From: Epichloe hybrida
Lineage: Eukaryota; Ascomycota; Sordariomycetes; Hypocreales; Clavicipitaceae
Direction of reading: 5' to 3'
DNA length: 64,000 nucleotides
Assembly: GCA_019022495.1 (NCBI GenBank)
Contig: JAFEKR010000005.1
Location: 1,612,001-1,676,000, forward strand
Shown: positions 50,056 through 63,135 of the stretch, in pieces
How positions within the stretch are numbered: the stretch's first letter is position 1
How the letters are laid out: each line of letters begins with the position of its first letter
The notes under the pieces: model-generated
Told to the model about the DNA's origin: nothing
Databases searched by the model: none
Seen by the model: the letters and a program-made list of their open reading frames with translations, nothing else
Translations under genes and position numbers: made by a program

Positions 50056-53000
50056 ATTATAGTCTTTACAGGAAGGAAGACAGAGTACTTAGTGAATTGG
50101 TCCACAATCACTAGGATTACGTCGGTTTCTTGCTCGCCTAGCCGCACTGGTGGCAAACCTATGATAAAGTCTATTAAGATCTCTGCCCACGGTTACCTTA
50201 GTATTAGTAGCAATTTAAGGCTTCTATAGGGGTAGTGCTATCTTGCTACCACGCGCTAGCATACTTCGTAGCTAGATATATAGTCTAAAATAGCTTTACT
50301 TATTACTAGCCACTAATAGTAATGTTTTAGTAGCTCTAGAGTGTATTTAGTCCTAAAGTAACTTGCTAATAGATTATTATAGTATAGCTATAGAAGCTTC
50401 TATTATAAGATAGGCTCCCGCGGAATAACTACCTAGTCTTTGTATATTAGGAGGCCCCTTATACTACATAACTATAGACTAGCTTTTCCCCTCCCTTTTA
50501 CTTAGGAGTTAACCTTATCTTTATGCTTTTATAAATCTAGATCTTAGTCCTATGCCTTCTATAGTAGTTATACTAATAGTTTATTTGCTACGGATTAGTA
50601 GGGATTTAGTAATATAATAGCCCCCTAAATTACTTATACTATGCTAATATCTTAAATATATGCTACCTTCTCCTTAAAATCACCCTTATTTAGCTAACTT
50701 ATTACTAGATCTATAGCAGCTAACTAGCCTTCTACCTAGGCTACTCTTGCCTTAGTGGGTTCTAAGACTAGTGTTATACTATAACTTCTTTAATATATTA
50801 GTACTTCTTCTTTTACTATATAGATATTTACTATTTTCCTTTAAAGCTCTAGTAGGAGCGCCTTATTTAATATAGGTTTGCCCTTATAATTAAACCTTCT
50901 TAATAGTGTATTCATAGGGTTACTCTTCCCTAGTTTATACTTAATTATAAAATAGAAAGGGCAGAGGAATATACACTATTATACCTATTTTCTATTTAGC
51001 TTCTATTACCTTATAAAGGTCTATAGGTTATAATAGTCTAATAGGACCTCTATAGGTATCTCTATGCCTTTAATATAATATTACTAGTGTTTAAATAACT
51101 TTACTATAGTAAGTAGCTCTTAATTAGCTATACTATAGTTATATTTAGTATCTATAAATTTCCTTAACTAAAAGGCTACTAAATACTAATAGCCCTTATT
51201 ATCTTACTAAGATAGAATTCTTACTATTATAAAAATTAAGGTATTTATCTTAATACACACTACCTAACTTAGGTTATAGTATTAGAGTAAAGGCGCTTAC
51301 TAAAAGGTATTTTTTAGCTAGTTAAATACTAACTACTTCTTTTCTCTAAATATAAACCTCCTAGTCTAGATACTATTTTAACTACCTTTTATTAATACAT
51401 AAAGAGGTACTATAATCCTAGAGTATTTATAAATAAACTATTAGTAAAAGTTATAAAACCTAAGAAATAACTATATATCCTTAAAACTTATTAGCTTCTT
51501 CTATTCTTTAATTATATTAACCTAGTAAGTATTTATTAATATCCTATTAATAAAAAGAATAAACCCTAGGAATTTTACTAATTTCTTATAAAAAAGCACT
51601 TAGAGGGTTTTATATATAACTTTACTAACCTTATATATTTAAGAACTTACTTAATATATTTAGTATACTCCTTCTTTATCTTAGAGAAGATTAAGATATT
51701 ATTTAAATACACTATATAAATAGTGTTAACTAGCTTATATAGCGCTTTATAAATATAACTCTAGAAAGTAACTAGGGTATTTATTAACCTAAAAGGCATT
51801 ATAAGGTACTTATAGTGCCTATAATATATATAAAAAGCTATCTTCTATTTATTACTTTCTTTAATATAAATTTAGTAGTATATATCCTTAATATTAATCT
51901 TAGAAAAAAAATAGGCCCCTTAGTATTAATTAAGGATCTTTAAAATTAGAGGGAGAGTGTAGTAATTCTTCTATATTACCTTATTAAGCCCTTAATAGTT
52001 AATATATAGCTATAGTATTTTATCCTTCTTTAGTATAAATAAAATAAGCATGCTTACTAGGCTTTTTAAGGGTTTTATCTAGCCTTTCTTTAGGTTATAA
52101 TTAATATATTCCTAGAGCTCCCTAAGTTTACTTTAGGAGAGAGAATGAATTAGTTTATATAGGGGTGTAGCTCCTAGTATAAGATTAATTATATAGTTAG
52201 TTAACTTCTTTAATAAAAGGCTCCCTACCTTATCTAATATAAATATATCTTTAAATTTATATAGTTTCTCTAGAATATCTTTAATAGTTTTATATACTTT
52301 TACCTTCTCTTTATCTTTAAGAGGGATAAACTTATCTTCTATTATACTTATAATAGTATATATAATTATCTTATTATATATGACCTTTATAAACTTATAG
52401 GGAGTTAGTAGTAAAAAGGCTATCTTTCTCTTTTTAAACTACTATTCTTATAAGTATAAGTAAAGATATATATGTTCTTTTATAAGTATATATATTCTAA
52501 TTAATATAGGGCTTCCCTTTACTCTTAGGTTCTTATTAATAGCTATATATAATAACTTAAGGTCTTTCTCTTTACCCTATAAATCTTTAATTAAAATAGG
52601 CACTATATAAATACTATATTAGGGGACTATTAGAGCCCTTACTACCTTTAAGATAGGTGTTATAGCCTTAGCTTAATTAAGCTTATAAGTCTATGTAAAT
52701 TAAGCGCTTATAATATTAATCTTAGCATAACTATTAAGATCTACTACTATTTTAATATCTTTATGCTTATAGATAGTAACTAATATATAGAATTAGTGTC
52801 TTACTAGTACCCTAGTGTCTAAGGTAAAGGTAAGGGCTTTTACTTTTATCTCTAGGAGTTTTTCTAATTCTCTTACTAGTCTTTCCTTAGCTTATTATAA
52901 TTATAAATAAGGTGCTTTATACTACTATAATTAAAGTACTATTTTCTTCCTTATAGTTTATTATTATTTAGGTAAGTAGCTAGGGTCTTTTCCTTATCCT

Positions 53001-53850
53001 TATCCTTATCTCTTTAGTCCTTATTTAGCTAATGCCCTTATAAGAAGTTATATCTTTAGTATTAAGCTACCTTATATAGCCCCTTCTCTTCTAAATTACT
53101 TAGCTTTTGCTTATTCTTTAATATTACCTCCTAGAATTACTAGGTAAGTTATATAATATTTTCTTATATTAAACTAGTAATATCCACGTGTAGGTTAATA
53201 TAATCTTATAAGTTAGGAAGTAATTTCATAAAGAATATAAAAGCATAGGTTTTTTCTAGAGCTTATTCTAGGTATTTCTCTAGTAAATCTAAGTAAATAC
53301 TAAACTTAATAAAACTCTAGCCTTCCTTTTACTTTATATTTTCTAGCTATATAGCTATTTATATATTATAACTTATAGAGTTTTTAAGTAGTATAAGGGT
53401 CTAGTCTTAGAACTTATCCTAGTTATCCTTAGGATAATCCTAACTATTAGCTAGTTATTCTTTAATATATTAGTCCTATCTAGCCTAATAGTTTATATAT
53501 ATATAGTTAAGTATAAAGAGAATCTTTTAGTTATTCTAGTAATACTTTTTCTTTACCCCCTTAAAGGTATAGTTAAGGTTATTAAGCTATATCTTATACT
53601 TCTATAGGTTTATAAGATATTAGAGTTTTATAATATTTTAAACCTTAACTTCTTAGCTACTAAGGCTTAAGAATAAACTATCTTTTTAGCCCCTTTTTAC
53701 TAGTTCTCTATAAGATTATATTAAGTTAGTAAGCTTCTTTTCTTAATCCTATAGTTCCTTAAGTTACTTAAGCTAAGTAATTTACTCCCTAACTACTATC
53801 TTTTCTACTATTATAGTAAAGAGTATAGCTTTAAATAAGGTTATAGAATA
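50056..53850 (-). pseudogene. C1 gag-pol (Ty3/gypsy), broken
   Basis: Start codon changed to ATA near 53850. Gag reads SFIKFSIYLDLLEKYLE near 53270-53330 and a zinc knuckle YFNYSSIKHLIYNY (52893-52935), fitting CX2CX4HX4C if each Cys codon TGT/TGC has become TAT/TAC. RT carries YKYLIMPFRLINTL near 51790-51830 and IVYLNNIL at 51690-51712 (YLDD expected, both Asp now Asn). Integrase text on the minus strand at 50056-50230 (ILIDFIIGLPPV, then LVIVDQFTKYSVFL) is intact and holds the first catalytic Asp. The frame then stops at the inversion junction. Dozens of TAA/TAG stops elsewhere. Confidence 0.85.
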
Positions 53851-53868
53851 TAGTATATCCCTAGCTAT
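50056..53868 (-). mobile_element. Ty3/gypsy copy C1, gag to integrase first half
   Basis: Antisense body of a chromodomain gypsy. The 5' LTR is at 63136-63449, separated from this body by the E2 insertion. Integrase ends at the breakpoint near 50055; the continuing half lies inverted at 47609-48535. Strongly RIP-mutated except 50056-50230. Confidence 0.85.
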
Positions 53869-53873
53869 AGTAT

Positions 53874-54682
53874 TATTGAAATGTAGGGAGCTAGTTGCCA
53901 GCTAGCAACAGCTGTACGGGTGCAAGCTCTACGGTCAGGGACTAATAGGGCTGCAATGTTAAATCAATCAACGCAACGCAACGGAAGGTTGTGGCAGTTA
54001 TTAACTAATAGAATTCAATTTAGATTACTTTTATAATATCTTATAGAGCAATAGAATTGATTTTAGATACGTTATACGGGTAATGCGGCTGTTGTTAGTT
54101 AAGAGGACTAGCTATCTAGCTAGTTGAAAAGATCTTCTTCCTCTCATAGACCTACCAACTATATCGGTGAATCCGGGCCGCTAACGGGGTCTTACAGGCC
54201 ACTTTTGATTTTCCGTAAAATTCATTTATATACAAAAACCAAAAAATCAACTCACCACTATACTAGCTAGCAACCCGTATGCACTAACTTTTAGTCCAAA
54301 AAATAACCTTACATAAAGAGAAAGCCCTATCTTTAAGCTTTAATTTGCTATATATGAAACTTTTGTACGACCTCTAGATAAAGAGAAAATCATTATTAAA
54401 GATAGCTATAGGGTAAGTTATGTGTAAGGTAACCTGCTTACGTTACCCTAGCTTACCTAATTACTAGTAGCATGGTTATAGTTACACTTATAGCTATAAC
54501 GCAATTGACTAATTAGTTATCCACACGGTTAGTCGTAGCTGTTGACAGCTGCGACGCAGTTATTGATAGCTGCCCTCGCGACCGTTAACAGCTGCAGTGC
54601 AGCTATTAGACTTGCAAAGCAAGCTAGTAATAAGAAGGTTCTTTAACTAGAAAAGGGCTAAAAATAAGTCTTATTTTTAACA
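53874..54682 (-). repeat. 3' LTR of E2 (809 bp)
   Basis: Same ends as the other E LTRs. The 15-bp shortfall is the loss of one of the two tandem ttacgtca-containing units (54435-54460 has one), a small deletion not caused by RIP. Confidence 0.93.
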
Positions 54683-55356
54683 CCCCCTTTACAAAAGAAT
54701 TATATTTAAAGTAATTAGAAGTGTACAAAGAGACTATAGGGTAAAAACAATAACTTTTGATAATAACAGATAAAAGGGAAAAACAGGAAAAATAAAAGAC
54801 CCCCTTTTTGAATTCCTAGCTATTATTAAATATAGCTCCCTTTTTGACGTTGTTTTTAGTTCCCTGTTGAAGGGAATTAGTTATTGGTTTAATAATTATT
54901 AAGCCCTAAAAGCTTAATAAAAGCCTGATAAAGAGGTCTAGAAAGAGGTTTCGTAAGACTATCTGCAGGCATTAACTTCGTATCTAGATATTCGATCTTA
55001 GCTAAACTCTCTAAAACCTGTTGCCTAATATAGTTAAACTTTAGCAATGTATGCTTTGTACAACTATGTAAAGCAAGGTTATAAGCAGTAGTTATAGCGC
55101 CTTGATTATCGCAATATATCTGGATAGGGGGAGAAATAGGGGTTTTTAGCTCCTTAAATAAGCCCTAAAGCCACTGAAGCTCCTGGAAGGTCTCGTAGAT
55201 AGCATTAGCTTCAGCTTCTAGTGTTAATAGAGCTATTATACTAGCTTTCTTTGATTTCTAGCTAATAGGTCCGCCAGCTAGCTTAAATAGATAAGCATAG
55301 GTTGATTTTAAGGTCTTTTTATCCCTTGCAAAATCACTATCGCAGTAACCTATTAG

Positions 55357-57510
55357 CAGAGCATTGCAATACAATACAATACATCCAAAATTTTACAATA
55401 CAATACAATACATGTATTATTTGTATTGTTTTGTATTGTTTTGTATTTTTTTTTCTTTTTTTTTAGTTTTAAGTAAATTCCTTAATTATAAGGTATATAT
55501 AGTTAATATAATAGCTTATAATAGCTTATAATAGCTTATAATAGCTTATAATAGCTTATAATAGCTTATAATAGCTTATAATAGCTTATAATAGCTTATA
55601 ATAGCTTATAATAGCTTATAATAGCTTATAATAGCTTATAATAGCTTATAATAGCTTATAATAGCTTATAATAGCTTATAATAGCTTATATATATATATT
55701 ACTTCTATTACTTATATAACTTAAAATATTATTAGTGTTAAAGTTTAATTAAAAATAAATAAGTAATAAATTAATATAATATAAATATAAGTATTTATAA
55801 GTAAATTACTATAGAAAAAGCTAGACTTATTAATTATTTAGTATTTAAAGGTTTTTTAAAATATTAATAAAATAAAATTCCTTTCTTTTTTATGTTTTTA
55901 ATATTATACTATTTATAATTTTATACTAATAGAAAGTAAGTCCTAATATAACTATAAGACTTACTTTAGTATATTTCTCTCTTTTTAACTAAAATTACAT
56001 AACTAAGTAAAGAGATTATTATATTTATAGTATAACTAATAGGATCCACTTTTAGACCCACTTTTGTATATATATTTCTTTTTAGCTAGAATTATATAAC
56101 TAAGTAAAGAGATAATACTAGGCTTATAGTATAACTAATAGGACCCACTTTTAGACCCACTTTTATATATCCTCCTCTTCTTAGCTAAAGTTATATAACT
56201 ATAGAAAGGGATTATACTTGGTTTTTAGTGTTTGACAGGACCCACTTTTAGACCCACTTTTATATATCCTTCTCTTCTTAGCTAAAGTTATATAACTATA
56301 AAAAGGGATTATACTTGGTTTTTAGTGTTTAACAAGACCCACTTTTAGACCCACTTTAAGAAACACTATATAACTAAGTAAGTAAGCTAAAAGTAGTATA
56401 AATAGTTAAACTTACTTTTAAAGCTTATTTATTTATTTACTTAATATTAAAAAAATAGTATATATATTATAATTATTCTTTATATAATATTTTACCTTTT
56501 CTTTATAAGCTTTTCCTAGGTTTTTTCCTTTTCTTTTAGTTTAAAAAAGGTTAAAAGCTAATATAATTTATTATAATTATAATAAAATAGCTTAATAGTA
56601 AAAGAAGTATGTATTAAATAAATTTTAATTTTCTCTTTATAATAAATTCCTTATATATATAAGTATATTTTTATTAGAGTTTTAATCTTATTTATTTAGA
56701 ATTATAAATTATTTCTTTAGGGTAAATATTATATTTAAAGCAAAAATACTATATTAAAATGCATAGTAAATCCTATAAAAAGCTAGAAAGATAGGATAAC
56801 CTTTAAAATATAAAGAATAAATATTACTATAAGTTAAGTTTAGATAATACTATTTATAGCTACCCTATATATATATATAGCTTAATAGTCTAAATTAGCT
56901 AAAACTTTATAATTCTATAACTAAATACCTAAATAGTATAAAAATTTAAGGATATCTTATTTAGATTATATTAAAAATCTACTATATAATAAGTATATAT
57001 ACTGCCTTACCTTTTTAATAATATATTGTATTGTATTGTAATGTATTGTAATGTATTGTATTGTATTGTATTATAATGTATTTTTATATAATAAATAATT
57101 ATAATAAATCATAGAAAATAGATATAAGAATAAAAAGACCCTTAATATATTAAGAAAAAATCATTTTTAAAATAGATATAAAAGAATATTACTAAGATAT
57201 TATATATTTTAAATAAGCTTACTTTTCTAAATAAGCTAAAACTTAATAGATTTTTAAATAAATAACTAAATTATATATAAAAATAAGAATACTATAATTA
57301 GATTATTTAAAAAATCTACTATATAATGAATTTATATAATACCCCACTTATATTTTTCCCTAACAATACATTGTATTGTATGTGTTGTATTGTATTGTAT
57401 TGTATTTTTAATACAATACAATACATAATACAATACATAGGGCAATACAATACAATACAATACATCGAAGGGCCAAAAAATACAATACAATACAATACAA
57501 CAATGCTCTG
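55357..57510. mobile_element. hAT4, non-autonomous hAT-like element (2,154 bp)
   Basis: Ends cagagcattg and caatgctctg with a perfect 8-bp duplication cctattag (55349-55356, 57511-57518), which can be checked against uninterrupted E1 at about 26024-26031. Interior as hAT1 but with an expanded 10-bp array and a fourth gacccacttt unit. The CAATA arrays are almost unmutated. It is probably the youngest insertion in its stack. No transposase; the open frame at 57326-57529 is pentamer repeat. Confidence 0.92.
55510..55690. repeat. 10-bp tandem array in hAT4 (18 units of atagcttata)
   Basis: Eighteen perfect consecutive units, against three in hAT1 (near 19120-19150) and two in hAT2 (near 22725-22745). 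hAT3 has a related array of about fifteen variants. This is a minisatellite that changes copy number within one family. Confidence 0.95.
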
Positions 57511-60500
57511 CCTATTAGGCTTTTGCTAACTAAACCTTTAGGGTCTCCCCTATAGATAATAGCAAGGAATCTAGTCCCTAATAGATACCTTAGCAGATTT
57601 TTAGCTGCTTTTAGGTGTTTTATATAAGGGCTAGCTAGTGCAGTAAATAACCACTATAGCGTAAAAGCTATATCAGGCCTTATAAGCAACATTAGGTATA
57701 TTATAGTCCCTATAATGCACTGATAAAGCTTGATTTCGCTAGCTATTAAAAGCTTAGTTATCTGCGTAGCTAAAAACGCCTGGCTAAAGAGATATGCTAA
57801 TAGGCTTGCTATCTAGCATATTAAATTGTTTTAAGGCTTCTAATATATACTGAGATTGATGAATTTTTAGTATTCTATTAGGCCTATCTTATACGATTTG
57901 AACCCCTAAGAAGAATTTAGTAGGCCCCCTATCTTCTATTGGATAGACTTTATAAAGTTCCTTTTTAAGCCTTTAGATATAAGATAAATCTAGTCTAATT
58001 AGAAGATAGTCATTAACGTACGTAATGACAAAGGTTTTAGTTAAAGGATTAAAGAAGATAGCTAGGTTAGATATTAAAGGGTTAAATCCTAGGGATTTAA
58101 GCACTAATATTAGCGCTTGTTGCTATTCCCTTGAGCTTTGTTTTAGGCCGTATAAAGACTTCTGTAATAAAATTACTTAATCTTTAGAAGGTTTCTAGCT
58201 AAAACTTCTAGCTAATTTAGCTAGTTTAGGATTTGCCTTAAGGAATTCAATAAACCCTTCTGGAATAACTATATAAATCTGTTGTTGTAGCTTACTATTA
58301 AGAAAAGCTCCTATAAAATCGATTTATTCGATTTCCTAGTTATTCCAAGCCGCTAGGGCTAGTAAAATCCTCTAGCTAGGGGGAATGCTTGTGGCAGCGA
58401 AGGTCTCTAGGTAATCTAGGCCTTTGATTTGCATAAATCCCTTAGCAATAAGTTAAGCCTTATATTTTAAAGGATTATTTTCTTTATCCTTTTTAAGCTT
58501 ATAAATAAGCCTATTCTTTAGTACTTTTTAGCCCTTAGGGATTTAATCTTTCCTTATAAATTTAAAAGTACCAGCCTTTAGAAGCTGTTCGTATTCCTTG
58601 TACATAGCTTCTATCCATTTATCCCTTTTAGGGCTAGATATAGCCTGCTTCCAGGTCTTAGGCTCAGGGCTAATAGGATTCTTTTCCTTTAGCTTCTCCC
58701 GTACCTTAAAGCAGATTTCTTTTATAAAATCTAGAGAAGAAGGGGAACTAATATTAACATCCATAGGGTCGATATTAGGGTTAAAATCGATAATTTTGTC
58801 AAAATCAAGGTCCGAAGTCGAAATCTGATTTCCTAGTTAAGTTATAGGCTGCGCCTGTATGGGATCCGCTAGAATTAAGCCTTTAGGGGGTTCTTTAGGG
58901 CCTATAGGTGGTTTTTCTTGACCTATAGGGATACCTATGTTGTCTATAGGGTAATCCTTTAAACCTTGATCTAGATGTTATTAATCTAAATTATTTTCCC
59001 CCTCTAAAGGGTTATCCCCTATAGAAATCCTAGGTAAGCCTTTAGAAACAGGGCCTATAGGTTCTATAATCTTAATAAAGCTAGTCTTTATAACTAGCCT
59101 TTTAGAGGGGATGTACACTAGGTAGGTGTTAGAACCTAGTGTAGCTAAAAGCCTTCTAGGGATAGTCCTAGCTGCTAACTTATAGGCTTTAGGTCATTTT
59201 TCCAGGGGGATTAGAATCTCACAGTGAGATCCTATAGCTCTAATACTGCTAATATCAGTTATATAAGGCTGATTTAGCTCCCTAGATAGCAGCTGTTCAG
59301 GGCTTTCATCCTTAGTGGTATTAGCAGTTATATTAACTAGGTTAATAACTGTAGGTAATACAAAACACTATAAAAATAACGGTAATTTTGCCCACTAGAT
59401 AGTAGCCCTTTATCGATCTAGAATAGTACGAATTGAACGCTCTGCTAATCCATTTTGCTCATGGATATAGGGACTAGAAGTCGTAAATTTAATCCCTTTA
59501 GAATTTAACCAAGCTTAACAACTAGAATCGATTTCCTAGCCCCCATCAAAGTGAAGGTGCCTAGGATATTGACCTAGTTGATTTTTAAGCCCTCTGAAGA
59601 AGCCTTTGATAGCCTTATAAATAGTTAGGCCTTCCTTATTAGGTAATAAGATAACCCACTTATATCTAGTCTTTCGATCAACTAAAAATAAGCAAATTGA
59701 CTGTTTATTGTACGGCGTAGGACTGATTTTTAGCGTATCCCCCTCTATTCGATCTAGAGCTCTAGGGGGGTCAGGGATAGCTAACTTCCTAGGTCTTCTA
59801 ACTGCCTTGGATTGATCACAAGCAATACATCTAAAATCCTTATCCTTAATTTTAGAAAAATCAGGGATTCCTTTAGTTATAAGGCTAGTTTTCTTTAGCA
59901 AAGGAAGACCTAGGTGCCCTAATCGTACATGCCATAGGCCAGCTAGTTCTAACAACCGTTGATATTGAAGATCCTTAGGGTCTGAATTAGGATCTAGACT
60001 AGGGCCCTCTTCACTAGTCCCCTGCTGGGCCCCTTGAGAACCACAGGCCTCTTGGAGAGGTATTAGGGACCCTTTTCCTCCACTAGGGCCCTCTAACACC
60101 CCTAAATCTATTTCCTTAGATTTATAAGGGACCTAACCTGGGGCTATAGGCGAAGAAGAAGGGACTAATTCCCCTAAATCATCCCGTACGATTTCTTCAA
60201 TATCATTATCATTTTCGTCGATTTCGTCTAAATCAGAAGCCTAATCCAGCTTTTTAGAGGGAATTTGAACCTCTATAGGGTAGCTAATCGGATTGCTATG
60301 ACCCTTAAAAGCGGCGTAGGTAAAAGGTCGGATATAATGCGAATTATTACAGGGCCCTTTAGATAACTTAGGCGTAGATTGGTTTTTAACGTGGAAGAAA
60401 AAACCATGTTTTTCTATATCTAAGGTTGCAATAAGAGACCTATCTTTAAGATAAAGTAGGTTTTTATAAGGCAACCACCAGATATATAGTGCGTAAGTCC

Positions 60501-62015
60501 ACTAACTATATTAACATCAAGCTGAGGAAAATATAGCGCATCTTTAAGCACTAAGGTCCTATATTTAGCTGGATTTTTCTGATATAGGACCTCAAAAACA
60601 GCACTACCGACCCTTAGCGTAAATAGGGCCACCACCAGTTATAATAGGGTCGGATTCCCCCTTTTTATAGGGGGTATAATCCCTAAAGACCTCCCTAGAA
60701 TTAACAATATGTACAGTCAAACCTGTATCATATAATAGGGCCTTTTTCATGTCTTTGCTATAATAATTAAAACCATTTAAGGTTTTAATTTCTTGATTTT
60801 CATTATCCGATTCACTAAGCTAGAATCAGAGCTACTATCACTAGAGCTCTTATAACTAGTCTTATGAAGGCTAGGCTTCTTATACGGTTTAAGAGCACCG
60901 TTAGAAAGGTTGTAATTTCCTAGCATAAAAGATCCCTCTCCAGAGGTCTCTTTATTATCCTTTTTATCTGATTTTTGACCTTTTTGCTTCTTTTTCTTCT
61001 TCTTATTAGAAGAAGAATTAGAATTAGAAGAGCCCTTATTTTCTTCAGAGCCTCCTTTCTTCTTCTAATCCTTAGGGGCCTTTTCTTTTTCTTTAGCACC
61101 CTTTTCAAGGTTTTTAGCCCTATAATTCAGGGCTTTGGATACCGTAGATAACTTATCCCTTTGTTCTGCTAGAAGGTCTGCCATCAAGAATTGAAGATTT
61201 AGGGCATCTAGGGGAGCCCCTATAGCCCTATTTGTACGCATGCTGAATCGTTGCCTCTTAGCCCACTAAGGGAAGGTTAATTTTAGGGATTGAAGATATT
61301 GATTAACCTGATCTATCGGAGCAATCAGGACCCCTAAAATCGATAATCTAGCTAGTAGATTATTAAAGACTGCATTAATGGACTCTAGAGTCCCCTTAAA
61401 CTCTTGAAAATTCAGGTTATAAAATTCTAAATATAGGGACCCCCTCTGGATTTTAACGCTATGTGAATATTACCTTATAAGTAAATTATAGGCTTCTTCA
61501 GGTGATTTTTACCAAGTTATAGCGGCTTGGGGTCCTTCCGTATAACTATCCCTTAATAACATAAGGATAATAGCTTGATCTGGATCCCCTAGCGCCCTAG
61601 AACTCTCCAAATTATCTAGAAAATTAGGCATGCCTAAAGCTCTAAATTAGATAGTTAGGGCTTGTTTCTATTGTTCGAAATTTTCAGCTCCTTTAAGCCT
61701 AGCAGTCTCTGGGAAACTATAAACCCTCTTATTAAATTCCTTAATAATTGAATTATTAAAGGTTGCTTGTACGGAGCTAGATTTAGCTTGTTATTCTTGA
61801 ATAGGCTGCTGATCTTGCTGCTAACTAGCGGGCTTATCAGATTCCACACCCTCCATACAACTATTTACAGTTATAGATAGGCTTTCTAGCTTCTCTAATA
61901 ACTAGTCTATAGTTGCTTGTTGCTTAATAGCCTGCTCTTTTAGCTAGTTATTTAGAACCTCTTACGCACTAGGGTCAGGGATTATAGGTCCCTTTCCCTT
62001 TCCTTTAGTATCTAT

Positions 62016-62256
62016 TTTCCTTTTTATAGAAGGGAAAATCTTCTATCTCACGGGTCCTTCCTTTTTTATAGAAGGGAAGTCTTCTGTATTTAAAATTTAT
62101 TCCTTTTTATAGAAGGGAAAAAGCTTCTATCTCGCGGATCCTTCCTTTTTTATAGAAGGGAAGTCTTTTGTAGCCACAATTGATTCCTTTTTATAGAAGG
62201 GAAAAGCTTCTTTCTCGCAGGTCCTTCCTTTTTTATAGAAGGGAAGTCTTTTATAA
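62016..62256 (-). repeat. Leader tandem repeats of E2
   Basis: Same three-unit, six-module array as in E1, lying between the lost start codon and the 5' LTR. Confidence 0.78.
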
Positions 62257-62300
62257 TCATACATAAAGTAACCTAAAAGGAATCTATAGTGATAGAGCCA

Positions 62301-62311
62301 GGCTCATAACC
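62301..62311 (-). other. Primer binding site of E2
   Basis: ggctcataacc beside the 5' LTR, identical to E1, despite RIP in the neighbouring LTR. It corresponds to the initiator-Met tRNA anticodon arm. Confidence 0.72.
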
Positions 62312-63135
62312 TATTGAAATATAGGGAGCTAGTTGCTAGCTAGCAATAGCTGTACGGGTGTAAGCTCTACGGTCAGGGACTAATAGGGCTGTAATGTTAA
62401 ATCAATTAACGCAACGCAACGGAAGGTTATGGTAGTTATTAACTAATAGAATTTAATTTAGATTACTTTTATAATATCTTATAGAGTAATAGAATTGATT
62501 TTAGATACGTTATACAGGTAATGCGGCTGTTGTTAGTTAAGAGGACTAGCTATCTAGCTAGTTAAAAAGATTTTCTTTCTCTTATAGACTTACCGACCGT
62601 ATTAGTGAATCCGGGCTACTAACGGGGTCTTACAGGCTACTTTTGATTTTCCGCAAAATTCATTTGTATGCAAAAACCAAAAAATCAACTCACTACTATA
62701 CTAGCTAGTAACCCGTATGCACTAACTTTTAGTCTAAAAAATAACCTTATATAAAGAGAAAGCCCTATCTTTAAGCTTTAATTTGCTATATATGAAACTT
62801 TTGTACAACCTCTAGATAAAGAGAAAATCATTATTAAAGATAGCTATAGGGTAAGTTATGTGTAGGGTAACCTGCTTACGTCACCTTAGCTTACGTTACC
62901 CTAGCTTACCTAATTACTAGTAGCGTAGTTGTAGCCACACTTACAGCCATAACGCAATTGACTAATTAGTCATCCACACGGTCAGTCGCAGCTATTAACA
63001 GCTGCGACGCAGCCATTGATAGCTGCCCTCGCGACCGTTGACAGCTGCAGTGTAGCTGTCAGACTTGCAAAGCAAGCTAGTAATAAGAAGGTTCTTTAAC
63101 TAGAAAAGGGCTAAAAATAAATCTTATTTTTAACA
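62312..63135 (-). repeat. 5' LTR of E2 (824 bp)
   Basis: Starts tattgaaatatagggagcta and ends tatttttaaca, followed by agtat. It keeps both 15-bp tandem units. Confidence 0.94.

Larger units (their letters stand above)
54889..62015 (-). pseudogene. E2 gag-pol polyprotein (Ty1/copia), interrupted by hAT4
   Basis: Collinear with E1. The start ATG is ATA (62013-62015). Protease NTGS-type text lies near 60710-60750, with Asp again lost. Small deletions relative to E1 lie near 60467 (1 bp) and 60607 (2 bp). The pre-integrase and integrase region is open over 59536-60099 with WHVRLGHLGLPLL, the zinc-type Cys pair CIAC and IEGDTLKISP, better kept than in E1. RT has the same YVND text (near 58010-58030) as E1 and E3. 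RNase H is split by hAT4 at the sequence coding GYCDSDFA. The C-terminus ends as in E1, at 54889-54891. Confidence 0.9.
53874..63135 (-). mobile_element. Ty1/copia retrotransposon E2, complete, carrying hAT4
   Basis: Second full E copy: LTRs 53874-54682 (809 bp) and 62312-63135 (824 bp), duplication agtat (53869-53873, 63136-63140). It went into the inner end of the C1 5' LTR. Without hAT4 and its extra 8 bp it is 7.1 kb, like E1. RIP is somewhat stronger than in E1, mostly in the LTRs. Confidence 0.96.
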
